From a virus: a DNA stretch of 46,618 nt. Below the pieces are notes generated by a model, which worked only from the letters and a program-made list of their open reading frames with translations, did no database searches and was not told the origin of the DNA. The stretch spans positions 1 through 46,618 of IMG/VR virus record IMGVR_UViG_3300015360_000070, one strand, 5' to 3'. Positions within the stretch are counted from its first letter, which is position 1. Every line of letters begins with the position of its first letter. This document shows, in pieces, positions 33,448-42,584 of this stretch. The translations under genes and the position numbers were made by a program.

Positions 33448-33784
33448 TAAAAACATACTGATTTCAGTATTCTTTTCAATTACTATATTTTTCTCTGGGT
33501 TAGCGGTGTTAGAAACCATAGCAGATAAATACAGAAATGATCATGGTAATGATTTAAAGTCAACAGCAGGATCAATATCCAGCAAAGAAGTCTCGGAAAA
33601 TAAGATTGCAGTAATCGAAATATTTGAAAAACCAGACGGTGTGTACTTTAAAACCCAATACAATACTAAATACTTTGCAGATAAATGCGAGGTCGAAGCT
33701 TTTATAATTGTAGACTATTATCAACATTGTATGCCCCCAACCACAACAGAGCCCCCAAAGGACTATAAGATAAAGAAATTATAA
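33416..33784 (+). CDS. Membrane-anchored hypothetical protein (122 aa)
   Basis: The start lies inside the end of the previous gene (32-nt overlap). One membrane segment at about 14-32 (ILISVFFSITIFFSGLAVL) is followed by an extra-cytoplasmic-looking soluble domain with two Cys, ending in a Thr/Pro-rich stretch (PPTTTEPPKDYK). This may be a tail-appendage chaperone or an unrelated membrane protein. Unlike its neighbours it is not beta-repeat rich. The overlap makes it the least certain gene of this block. Confidence 0.55.
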   Translation: MAQISGFSLNSKNILISVFFSITIFFSGLAVLETIADKYRNDHGNDLKSTAGSISSKEVSENKIAVIEIFEKPDGVYFKTQYNTKYFADKCEVEAFIIVDYYQHCMPPTTTEPPKDYKIKKL

Positions 33785-33796
33785 CAGAACAACTAA

Positions 33797-35182
33797 ATGG
33801 CAACAGTAACACTTAATTTAGATTTAGGGCTTATAGCCATCGGAGATATTATAGAAATACCGACAGGTACTGTCACCAACGATGGCGTTAGTACGGTTAC
33901 TGGCGTTAAGGTTGTTGTTGAATATCCAGTGGAACTTCAATACGATAGTTCTATCTTAACCACCGGTAATTACAATACAGGTACAGACGAGATAGAGAAC
34001 ATCACACTTTTGCCGGGAGGAACCTTCAGTGGCATAGTGAAATTTGTGGTAGTTGATGACACAGACGCTATTTTCAGGATTACTTTCACAGCTACAACTG
34101 ACGACGCTTGTGAGACCTGCTTGGGAGATAACGTATATTGTGTAGTTACTTCGGGATTAACCTGCACTCAAATAAATTCATGTATTTCTACTCCTCAAAT
34201 CGTCACATACTATTTTTGCGAAAACACTGAGGATAATGTAATTGAAATAGGAGAGGAATACACATGTCCAGGAGATACAGTAAGAACCTTTTCATGGACT
34301 GACACTACGAACTCCTATGGCACACTAACAGGTACTCCAGATGCCGGAACATACACCCCAGATGCTAACTTTGTTGGAGCGGCGTTAGCCTCATACGAAA
34401 TGCTTTGCGACGGTATTCAAGTAGGAACAGGTCAGGTGTTTATAAATGTAAAGGCCGATGGAGCAACTCCCGTAACAACTTATGCTGATCAGGCAACTAA
34501 CTTGGTTATAACTTTAGATGGCACTCACAGGATTCTACATATAGACCCCACCACAGACATAACCGTTACTATAAACGTTGGAGACGACACCTGTGAAACT
34601 GTAACCGAAATAGAGATTAAACACATCGGAACGGGAGATAACAGGTATCCAAATATACGGGTATATAATGGATCTGGAGATGAAGAGGTCGATTTAGATG
34701 ACTATTTTGAGTTTGATAACTCTGGATGGTCTCAAAACAATCCAAGAGGATATAACTTATCTCATTATATATTCTACTATGATGGTGATGATGCGTTATT
34801 TGTAAAATCGGTGTCAACAAATACGCCAATTGATGGGTCGCCCAGCTCATCGGTTAGCCCAAGTTCATCAATTAGCTCATCGTCAAGTTCGTCTGCAAGC
34901 TCTTCTGCAAGCTCTTCAATTAGCTCTTCACCAAGTTCTTCTGCCAGCTCGTCTATTAGCTCTTCGCCAAGTTCATCTGTAAGCCCAAGCTCGTCTATTA
35001 GCTCTTCGCCAAGTTCATCTGTAAGCCCAAGCTCGTCTATTAGCTCTTCACCAAGTTCATCTGTAAGCCCAAGCTCGTCTATTAGCTCTTCACCAAGTTC
35101 ATCTGTAAGCCCAAGCTCGTCTATTAGTTCATCTGCCAGCTCTTCAATTAGCTCTTCAATTAGCTCATCGCCAAGCGCGTAA
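33797..35182 (+). CDS. DUF11-like protein with Ser-repeat arm (461 aa)
   Basis: Domains in order: a DUF11/Ig-like domain (about 1-115), a Cys hinge (CTQINSC), a further beta domain (about 130-230), then the IKHIGTG...YFEFDN...NPRGYNLSHYIFYYDG module shared with the gene at 32689 (about 235-345). Last comes a 110-residue Ser-rich arm ending in SPSA. Part of the arm is four exact-period copies of a 14-residue unit (SSSISSSPSSSVSP), encoded by a 42-bp direct repeat from 34946. It is likely an elongated tail fibre or whisker, with the arm acting as a linker or spacer. Confidence 0.72.
   Translation: MATVTLNLDLGLIAIGDIIEIPTGTVTNDGVSTVTGVKVVVEYPVELQYDSSILTTGNYNTGTDEIENITLLPGGTFSGIVKFVVVDDTDAIFRITFTATTDDACETCLGDNVYCVVTSGLTCTQINSCISTPQIVTYYFCENTEDNVIEIGEEYTCPGDTVRTFSWTDTTNSYGTLTGTPDAGTYTPDANFVGAALASYEMLCDGIQVGTGQVFINVKADGATPVTTYADQATNLVITLDGTHRILHIDPTTDITVTINVGDDTCETVTEIEIKHIGTGDNRYPNIRVYNGSGDEEVDLDDYFEFDNSGWSQNNPRGYNLSHYIFYYDGDDALFVKSVSTNTPIDGSPSSSVSPSSSISSSSSSSASSSASSSISSSPSSSASSSISSSPSSSVSPSSSISSSPSSSVSPSSSISSSPSSSVSPSSSISSSPSSSVSPSSSISSSASSSISSSISSSPSA
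34946..35113. repeat. 42-bp tandem repeat, four units
   Basis: Units begin at AGCTCGTCT 34946, 34988, 35030 and 35072, spaced exactly 42 bp, with a partial fifth from 35114. Units differ by only a few bases, for example TCG versus TCA. The repeat encodes Ser-x arms. It can lengthen or shorten by recombination without breaking the frame. Confidence 0.9.
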
Positions 35183-35220
35183 GGTAATGCCATATAACTT
35201 CTTCAGTCTGTTAAATATTA

Positions 35221-36120
35221 ATGCAAGATCAGTTAGATCATAATAATTGTTGTATTTGTTTTTCAGTTGATCTTGACAGTTTAATATACCAGTCTAAATC
35301 AACGCTGGATGTCCTATCCCAAAAACGAATATACAATAAGACATTGGGGTATTCTTTTTCGTCTGATGGAAATTCAAATCTTGAAACACTTAGATCATAT
35401 CTAAACGTTATCGAGGATGAAAACCTGAATATTGTTCTTGGCGGAAAACCGTGTTTAGACTGTAACAAACTTCAAAGGCTCACTGAAAAAATAAGGTTAT
35501 TATCTGCAAGTTGTGACACATCAAGGCGCAAAGATTTCACTACCGATGATACCAATGTCGAGATATGGATATCTAAAAACCCATACTGCGTATCAAGAGA
35601 ACGATGGGAGGAACTTGCGTACAGAGTATGTCGGAGCCTTAAACTGGAGCTAATCTCCATAGAACAAAAATGCGATATATCTTTCGAGATAATCCGGAAA
35701 TTGATACCCTGTGACATCATGGTATCTATTGCTGTTTTAAAGCAGCAATGTGATTTAGATTTCAAGATAACTCGAACCGAAGAGGAATGTGAAATAGACT
35801 TTGAGATTTTGGCGGAAGAAACAACCTGTGATATAGATCTCAAAACCTACAAGACTCTGATTGATAATAACTGGTCTTACGATATAATAAGAACTGTTTA
35901 CGAAAATGGTTGCACTATAGAACTAAATGACTCGGAAGATTCAGAAGTTGAAATAAACATAGTAACTCCAATAAACAAGTATCCAATTAAAGACTTCAAC
36001 TTTTCGGGTATTCCAGATATGAAGATCTTAAAAGAACTGGATGTTGATTTATCCGATAGCAAATATATAAAAGATCCTACCAACTTTATACAAAAATTAA
36101 AACAGGACTACAGTGGCTGA
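35221..36120 (+). CDS. Hypothetical protein (299 aa) before the giant gene
   Basis: Unrecognised, mostly helical, with many Cys. A repeating pattern of C-D-I/L-D/S-F-x-I elements (KCDISFEII, CDIMVSIAVLKQQCDLDFKITR, ECEIDFEILA, TCDIDLKTY; about 155-225) looks like four short tandem repeats. The last 8 bases overlap the GTG start of the 2117-aa gene. It could be a baseplate, tail-hub or chaperone protein for the giant fibre, by position. Confidence 0.65.
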   Translation: MQDQLDHNNCCICFSVDLDSLIYQSKSTLDVLSQKRIYNKTLGYSFSSDGNSNLETLRSYLNVIEDENLNIVLGGKPCLDCNKLQRLTEKIRLLSASCDTSRRKDFTTDDTNVEIWISKNPYCVSRERWEELAYRVCRSLKLELISIEQKCDISFEIIRKLIPCDIMVSIAVLKQQCDLDFKITRTEEECEIDFEILAEETTCDIDLKTYKTLIDNNWSYDIIRTVYENGCTIELNDSEDSEVEINIVTPINKYPIKDFNFSGIPDMKILKELDVDLSDSKYIKDPTNFIQKLKQDYSG

Positions 36121-39100
36121 CAGCATACGAACATTTACAATAACAATAGGCAAGGTTTACAACGGCGAAGAACTGTGTAAAACCCCAAAAGTAGAATTAG
36201 CCGGCAAGCAGCACATTGCTGTTAACTGTATTGATTTTGAAGGATGTAAATACCAGGTTCAGTTAGGACCTAAAGACATTGAGCCTTGTTTAAAGTTCTT
36301 GGTCACCTGTGAAGAGTGCGGACCCTGCGGGACTGTAATAATTGACAAATGCTTCTGCGACGGTCCAGATGACTGCGACGAGTGCGAAATTTGCGATGCA
36401 GAAGGATTCTGCGAACATCAGTGTCCAGACGGAATCTGTGACAATGGTGTATGTAAAGATTGTGATTTAACCCACCCATGTCCATGCAATCAAATCTGCG
36501 TAAATGGAGAATGTAAATGTCCGGCGGGTAGTATTCTAAATGCTCAAGGATGTTGTGACGACTGTACTAATAATACTGATTGTCCAATATGTTATATTTG
36601 TGATAAACACAACCCTCTATATACAGTTTGTACTTCCATCGAATCTGAAGCTTGTCATTGCGACACTAACGGACGATGTGGTACACCTGGAGCATGTCAA
36701 GAGTGTATAAACAGCGGACATTGTCCGCCAAATGAGATCTGTAATTCTAATTGCGAATGTGACTGTGCACCGGGATTTATCCGTAAAAACGGAATATGCG
36801 TTCCAGCGGAGTGTGAGGAAGATTCAGATTGTGGCATTTGCGAAATTTGCGGACCAAACAATATATGTACACCAAATCAATGTCCAGCTGGCAAGGTTCC
36901 CGCTGTCATAGATGGTGTTTGTTCATGTGTACCTGAGTGTGATTGTGATAACCCAGATTGTAACCGCACATCGTCCTGCGGCGAAACATTTGATAAATGC
37001 GGATGTCTGCCTTGTGGTGGGAACTGTACTGAAGGTTGTGAGGATCCTTGCGTATGTATAGGTAATACCTGTATCGACAACCCCTGCTCAGGGGACTGCA
37101 CTAACGCATTAGGCTGTGCTGGTGATGGTTGTGGATGCTCACCCGACGGTTGCATTTTGTGCGAGGCCCTATCTTGTGATGATTGTGCAACGGCCTTGGG
37201 CTGTAAATGTACAACCGGTAAGTGTCGAAAGGACACTACCTGTGACCTTTCACCATGTTCAGTGTCCTCCGACTGTGGACTCGATTGCACCTGCAACGCC
37301 GGTGAGTGTGTACCCTGCTCTTATTTTTCATGCACAACCAACGATTGCTCAAGTCAAGAGGGTTGTAGTTGTAACGGTGGAAGTTGTGAGGGTGATCATG
37401 ACGAGTGTGCCGATGAAGTCACGTTCGAGAAAGACGATGACAATTGTGAATTAACTGGAAAACTTGTTAAAGACAACTGTTGCCAATGTCCAGCTTTAAC
37501 CTTGGACATTAAAACTACATCAGTCACAGATGTTGACGGAAAAAAGCGTGTTAAATTTACAGCAGAAGTTAGAAAAGGAGCGTACGATGGAGTAAACGTA
37601 GAGGCTTCGCCTTTAGTTGATAATTATGATCATCCTGCTATTGCAGAAAATGAACCTCCAAGTACCGGAACTATACTATTAAGCTATGTAATAAACAATG
37701 ATGTTTATACTATAATCAATGGCGGTGATTATTACAACAACACGTCGTCAACTAACGGACCATCAAGCAGTCAGACATATTCGTCTTCTTCCCCGACTTC
37801 TCAGAAACAGTTTCAAATAGACTTTCCAAAAATAGGAACCCGAACAGTATCGGGTCAACAGGCGTTCGTAGTAAAATCGATTGATGTTACTTTCACCTTG
37901 AGTACTAAGATGACGTTTTCTAACGAATGCGAATATCCGGCGGGTACTCAAATCGGTGTTTTCAAAATAACCAAAAACGAGGAGTTTTTACAAGTACCAA
38001 TAGGCAATACAATAACTTCACCAAATTGTAGAAAACCTCTTTTCAAATATACAAAGTCTACTGATAATTCTTTTGACGAAACACCGTTCAGGAAGCTATA
38101 TATAGATCCGACATCCCCTGGAATTTACGAAGATACTTTCGGCGGATCAGAAGGAGCAGAGTCTTGCCTTAACTATCTATTTGAAACAGATTGTACTTGT
38201 GATGATCCTATATCCAAATATATAGTATTCTGTAACCCGGACGAGATTAAATTCCCAAAACCGGTACTAACAAACTGTGGCAAGGTGGCTGCTATTGAAA
38301 TACAGGCAACCTGTGCAGCAAACGCAGACAAAGACTATGGAATTTATGTAAACGGAAGTTCAGTAGCTACAAGAACTTTCAAATTAAAGGACCCTTTAAC
38401 TGGTTATTCTTTAGCAAGCTTAGTACCAATCACCTCCATATTACTTCACATGAAGTGTGATGTTGTTGGTGAATGTGATATCTTATACACATATCCAGAA
38501 AACGCAGTTGATCCTACTCCTGATGTGACCTGCAATGCGGATGGAACTGTAAGTTTTGTTTTCAAAAGTGCATCTTACAACAGTAATATAAGCTCGGTTA
38601 CATTCGATGGAGTTCTCTCATTGGGAACAGCCGGAGTATTTACATTTATCAAACAACCCAACACTCCTTACGACTACAAGGTTGTTTTTGCAAACGGCTG
38701 CACCTCTGATATAAAAACTATATCTAAGAATGATTGCTGTAACCCACCAACGTTAACCTGTGCCCCAGATGGCAAGTACTTAGTGAGTCCAATCGCCAAT
38801 GTTACATACTATGGAGTGCCTGTTCATTCAAGTGGTATAATAACGCCACCGGCTTTTGCATCATCGCCCTTGACCTATGTTTGTGCCGGAGAAACAATTA
38901 CTATCCAAGTATATCCATACAGGGAGTACGCACCTTGCTGCAACATCGTACTGTCTACATTTGAGATAGACGCGGATGCTAAAACAATTACTGTAGCAAT
39001 AGGAGCAGCCTCAAAATCTGGGAACTATTCAGTTACAGTTGAGAAAACTACGGGTGCTATTTTAGCTTTAGCGACGATGACTAACAATGGGATTTCTCAT

Positions 39101-42100
39101 GTGTTTACAGTAACATCAGATGTTGATGAAGATCTTATAGTGGTGGTTAGGAACACCGCAGACACTGCGTGTTTTACAACGCGGCCTGTATCTTTTGACG
39201 CTAACGGTTGTGATTTGGGTTTGATTCTTGAAATGAACGACGATGCTTGTATTTTAACAGCATCTACAGATGAAAAAACATGTTACTGTCCAATCGGTAA
39301 ATTATCAGGATCGGTATCAGCAGTAACGTCTATATCAAGTACTCAGATCTCAGCGACTTTTGCGGTACTACCAACAATTGAAAATAGTGTGGGATTAGAC
39401 ATAGTGTCTTCAACTTTACAAATCTATGTAAACAACGTACTATCAAGTCCTGATACATCATTATATAGCCTTACGCCAAGTCCAATAACAAAAACAATAA
39501 ATGCTTACTGTGCAAGCCAAACTGCGACAGAAACGTTTACTGTTCAAAAGTTTTTATGCGATGGTGAATGTGGTAACCAAGAGTATCAGATAGATATTAA
39601 TATCGATAACCCATATGTAGTAAGTGGTATAACTATAGGAGGTGCTACATTCACTCCATTAAATCATTTAGAGGGAGAAACTTGGTCTGTTTATTATACA
39701 CCTGGAAGTGGTGCTTCTATGATGAGAATTTCGTTTAGAAACACTGATACTAATTTATCATATTTCAGTGACATTCCTACTCAGACTGCTGGGCCGAGTA
39801 ATTACACGTTTGATATACCTTCATCTAACTGCTATTTGTGTGGCGGAACAATAAAAGGAGCCAATATTAAATTGGTTTACGGTGTTACCTTGGAGGACGG
39901 TTGTATCTACACTGGAGAATTGTCTAAACAAATATGTGTAGGAACAGCCTATACCCTGAGTGAAGTAGCGTTAGTAAATACCAACCCTTCTGGAAAGAAG
40001 ATGCGTTTTGACTTACACCAAGGAAGTACGTTGCTTGAAACCGATTTCAAAAAGAGTCCATCGTCAATAAATTACGGGGCAAGTGATGTCGATTTCAAAG
40101 CGGGTCAACCGTACACGGTTACAGCCTCTTGCGATTGTGAAGAAGAAGCTACAACATCCGAGTGCTTTGATACGGAAATTATCAAATATCAACCATCGGG
40201 ATCTCTATGGGGTTCTAACTGCAATAAAACATACGGAATAACTATCAATTCCTGCTATTACGGAGAAAAGGTTAATGTAAGTTTGGGAGGAGCCAACAAG
40301 GTTGTAACATTAAATTCAAGCGGAGTCGGTAGTACTATATTTACCTTACCAACGTCCTTAACTTCCGCAAACGTAAACATAGCATATTCATATCAGGTTA
40401 ATAATACAGGAACTTGGTGTAGCAATACTATATCGATACCAAACGATTATGCTCCAGGAATTGCCGTGGGGTATAACTGTACAGACGGAGTTAATCAAAT
40501 ATACGATGCAACTATTTCAGTTACGGGTGGAGGTACTGTAGTAATAACAAGCATCCCAGGAGGTGCAGAATATGGAACAATAAACGGAGCAGTATTAGAG
40601 GGTATAACTACCACTAATAACTTTGGGATTACAGTATCAATAAATGGATCTTGTAGTTATCTTGTTAATATATACGCGGCCGATTGTTCATGTAATGTGA
40701 CAGCCGCAACTGTGGCGAATCCTACAATTAACATTTGTGCATTTACAACAAACAATGTAACGACTACCTCCGATCAATCATTGGCGATTACTAATGTAAC
40801 GAGAGCAGACACTGGAAACGATTGGTGGACGGCTTTAGGCACAAATACAATCGGAGGTGGACATTCGGGTTCAACTCTGACCCTCCCAATAACGGGTGCT
40901 CAATTACTAATAGCAGCTCCAAATTCGGTGGTGGCAAACATTGTAAGTTTGAAGATAAGTGATACAAATGGTGGAAATGCTTGCAAAACCATTCCAATTA
41001 CAATTAACAGAACTAACGTACAGTATAGTACAAGTGCAAGCTGTGGTAGTGGGAACTGGAGTATTGCCGTGACTTCTTCAACATCTCCAGGAGTAACTTT
41101 AAGTAACGTTTCATCAGGAACCGTCAGCGGACTGAATATAAACAATATTTCGCGAAGTACGACCTCTGTGACGTTTAGAGTAAAGAAAGGATCTTGTACG
41201 AGTTCACTTATCACAGTAGATATACCAGAGGGTTGTGCGCCATCTTGTGACAACTCAGAAATATCTTTTACAGCTACAGTAATCACCCAACCATGTACTC
41301 TGGCAGGCACACAAGGACTTGTTGAGGTGCAAGCGACTACAACAAACGGTCTCTGTCCACTAACGAGTGCTACCGGAATTGACCAACTCTCAAGTTCTTA
41401 CAATTCGACCACTGGTATTGGATACATTAGATATGCATCAAACACTGCCGGCCTTAAGGAAGTTGCGGTGGCCGCAACAGCGTGCGGGTGTTATCAATCC
41501 ACAAGGGTGGCATTCGCTCAAAATTGCTGTGGTAGCAATTCACAGAGTGTAAGTATAAGTGCATCGCCAGAGGCCTTCTGCACCTCTGAGGGTGGAAATA
41601 TTAATGTGATTGTATTACAAAACTACGATGGATATACCCTGGAAGGCTGGTCACTGAGCACAGGCACATGGCAATCACCTCCAACAGCTGCTGGAGGAAC
41701 TGTTGTCATACCACCAGGAACTTCATCTCCACTAGTGGTATCGGTTGCTGTGAAGGATGCACCAGGAGGAAATATCTGCAATCCAATTTCGGCGGTTGTA
41801 AATCCAACTACTTGCGCTGTAAATCTATGTACCGAAGGTACCGGAGTTGTATGTCCTAACTGTACGGACTGTGACCCCGCTACTGGGAGATGCGGTGTGT
41901 ATACTGATCAAGGACAGCAGGGACCTTGTGATCCCGGATTTGAATGTTGCCTCGGTGCATGCGTAGCTGACTGTGTTGTTCCTGCGGACTCTTATATAGG
42001 GGCTTGTACCTACAGAAACTATTTTTGTACCGCCACAGACTGCGGAACACCTGACTTTCGATCACTGCCTTGTATAACCAGCATTAGCAATTTAATATTC

Positions 42101-42466
42101 AACAACGTCACATGTTATAATATAGGGCCGGGGTATTGTTCGGTATCGGGTTCTGTGACTATAACAAAGAATGCAATCTGTGGACCCTTTGATACGGTAA
42201 ATATTACACCAGGTAGATTTCCCACTAGTAGCACCGCCATCGGGAACGGTCCGAGCGCTGATATAGAAGTAACGGGCGGTAGCATTTCGACTACCACAAT
42301 GACAGTAGACCTTATACTTCATTCCTGTATTGAGGGTGAAGATTTTGGATGTTATGGTTGTGGTCAAACACTAACAGCTTTCTATCATGTGCTTTTACCA
42401 GATTGGGATTGTCCACAACCAATCTCAGTAACCTTTCCTGACTGCGGCGCATGTTCTGATTGCTAA
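36113..42466 (+). CDS. Giant Cys-rich tail adhesin candidate (2117 aa)
   Basis: GTG start overlapping the previous stop. Residues 1-90 are an N-terminal domain shared with the gene at 42585 (IRTFTITIGKVYNG, CLKFLVTCEEC). Residues about 80-460 are EGF/granulin-like cysteine repeats, with about 89 Cys in the first 470 residues, in CxC, CxxC and C(x4-6)C patterns. From about 460 to 1900 there are several beta-rich Ig-like domains, each with a few Cys. The C-terminus returns to Cys-rich repeats (CPNCTDCDPATGRCG) and ends GACSDC. No signal peptide, so it is probably assembled in the virion and not Sec-exported. It is likely a receptor-binding fibre; disulfides would form outside the reducing cytoplasm. 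Confidence 0.7.
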   Translation: MADSIRTFTITIGKVYNGEELCKTPKVELAGKQHIAVNCIDFEGCKYQVQLGPKDIEPCLKFLVTCEECGPCGTVIIDKCFCDGPDDCDECEICDAEGFCEHQCPDGICDNGVCKDCDLTHPCPCNQICVNGECKCPAGSILNAQGCCDDCTNNTDCPICYICDKHNPLYTVCTSIESEACHCDTNGRCGTPGACQECINSGHCPPNEICNSNCECDCAPGFIRKNGICVPAECEEDSDCGICEICGPNNICTPNQCPAGKVPAVIDGVCSCVPECDCDNPDCNRTSSCGETFDKCGCLPCGGNCTEGCEDPCVCIGNTCIDNPCSGDCTNALGCAGDGCGCSPDGCILCEALSCDDCATALGCKCTTGKCRKDTTCDLSPCSVSSDCGLDCTCNAGECVPCSYFSCTTNDCSSQEGCSCNGGSCEGDHDECADEVTFEKDDDNCELTGKLVKDNCCQCPALTLDIKTTSVTDVDGKKRVKFTAEVRKGAYDGVNVEASPLVDNYDHPAIAENEPPSTGTILLSYVINNDVYTIINGGDYYNNTSSTNGPSSSQTYSSSSPTSQKQFQIDFPKIGTRTVSGQQAFVVKSIDVTFTLSTKMTFSNECEYPAGTQIGVFKITKNEEFLQVPIGNTITSPNCRKPLFKYTKSTDNSFDETPFRKLYIDPTSPGIYEDTFGGSEGAESCLNYLFETDCTCDDPISKYIVFCNPDEIKFPKPVLTNCGKVAAIEIQATCAANADKDYGIYVNGSSVATRTFKLKDPLTGYSLASLVPITSILLHMKCDVVGECDILYTYPENAVDPTPDVTCNADGTVSFVFKSASYNSNISSVTFDGVLSLGTAGVFTFIKQPNTPYDYKVVFANGCTSDIKTISKNDCCNPPTLTCAPDGKYLVSPIANVTYYGVPVHSSGIITPPAFASSPLTYVCAGETITIQVYPYREYAPCCNIVLSTFEIDADAKTITVAIGAASKSGNYSVTVEKTTGAILALATMTNNGISHVFTVTSDVDEDLIVVVRNTADTACFTTRPVSFDANGCDLGLILEMNDDACILTASTDEKTCYCPIGKLSGSVSAVTSISSTQISATFAVLPTIENSVGLDIVSSTLQIYVNNVLSSPDTSLYSLTPSPITKTINAYCASQTATETFTVQKFLCDGECGNQEYQIDINIDNPYVVSGITIGGATFTPLNHLEGETWSVYYTPGSGASMMRISFRNTDTNLSYFSDIPTQTAGPSNYTFDIPSSNCYLCGGTIKGANIKLVYGVTLEDGCIYTGELSKQICVGTAYTLSEVALVNTNPSGKKMRFDLHQGSTLLETDFKKSPSSINYGASDVDFKAGQPYTVTASCDCEEEATTSECFDTEIIKYQPSGSLWGSNCNKTYGITINSCYYGEKVNVSLGGANKVVTLNSSGVGSTIFTLPTSLTSANVNIAYSYQVNNTGTWCSNTISIPNDYAPGIAVGYNCTDGVNQIYDATISVTGGGTVVITSIPGGAEYGTINGAVLEGITTTNNFGITVSINGSCSYLVNIYAADCSCNVTAATVANPTINICAFTTNNVTTTSDQSLAITNVTRADTGNDWWTALGTNTIGGGHSGSTLTLPITGAQLLIAAPNSVVANIVSLKISDTNGGNACKTIPITINRTNVQYSTSASCGSGNWSIAVTSSTSPGVTLSNVSSGTVSGLNINNISRSTTSVTFRVKKGSCTSSLITVDIPEGCAPSCDNSEISFTATVITQPCTLAGTQGLVEVQATTTNGLCPLTSATGIDQLSSSYNSTTGIGYIRYASNTAGLKEVAVAATACGCYQSTRVAFAQNCCGSNSQSVSISASPEAFCTSEGGNINVIVLQNYDGYTLEGWSLSTGTWQSPPTAAGGTVVIPPGTSSPLVVSVAVKDAPGGNICNPISAVVNPTTCAVNLCTEGTGVVCPNCTDCDPATGRCGVYTDQGQQGPCDPGFECCLGACVADCVVPADSYIGACTYRNYFCTATDCGTPDFRSLPCITSISNLIFNNVTCYNIGPGYCSVSGSVTITKNAICGPFDTVNITPGRFPTSSTAIGNGPSADIEVTGGSISTTTMTVDLILHSCIEGEDFGCYGCGQTLTAFYHVLLPDWDCPQPISVTFPDCGACSDC
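37249..37326. repeat. 78-bp perfect repeat, copy 1
   Basis: Seventy-eight bases within the Cys-rich region are identical to 43436-43513 in the paralogue downstream. The surrounding sequence of the two genes is clearly diverged. This indicates recent exchange or a conserved recombination segment. Confidence 0.93.
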
Positions 42467-42476
42467 AATTAAATGA

Positions 42477-42572
42477 TATTCTTTTGAATATAATAATTGC
42501 TTTTCCTCATCAGGGGCAACCAACGTGGTACAAAATTGCATAGACAACAACTGTGATCCATGTGGAGCTTAA
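42477..42572 (+). pseudogene. Orphan C-terminal coding remnant
   Basis: After the stop of the giant gene, a frame with no start codon of its own, open from 42477 to TAA 42570-42572, reads like the end of a Cys-rich tail protein (YNNCFSSSGATN, then NCIDNNCDPCGA). The NCIDNN motif resembles the INSCIDNN hinge of the protein at 32689. A GTG-started 15-codon version is possible. It probably is a leftover C-terminus from a deleted or exchanged gene. Confidence 0.5.
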
Positions 42573-42584
42573 TAACAAAAATGC

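Noticed and set aside
34946-35113. CRISPR array
   Set aside because: The 42-bp units are contiguous coding repeats without unique spacers and lie inside an open reading frame.
34777-35193. Minus-strand 138-codon frame with ELIDELGLTDELGEEL-type repeats
   Set aside because: It is the exact antisense of the Ser-repeat arm; the AGY-TCN codon pattern keeps the opposite strand free of stops. No leader or partner gene.
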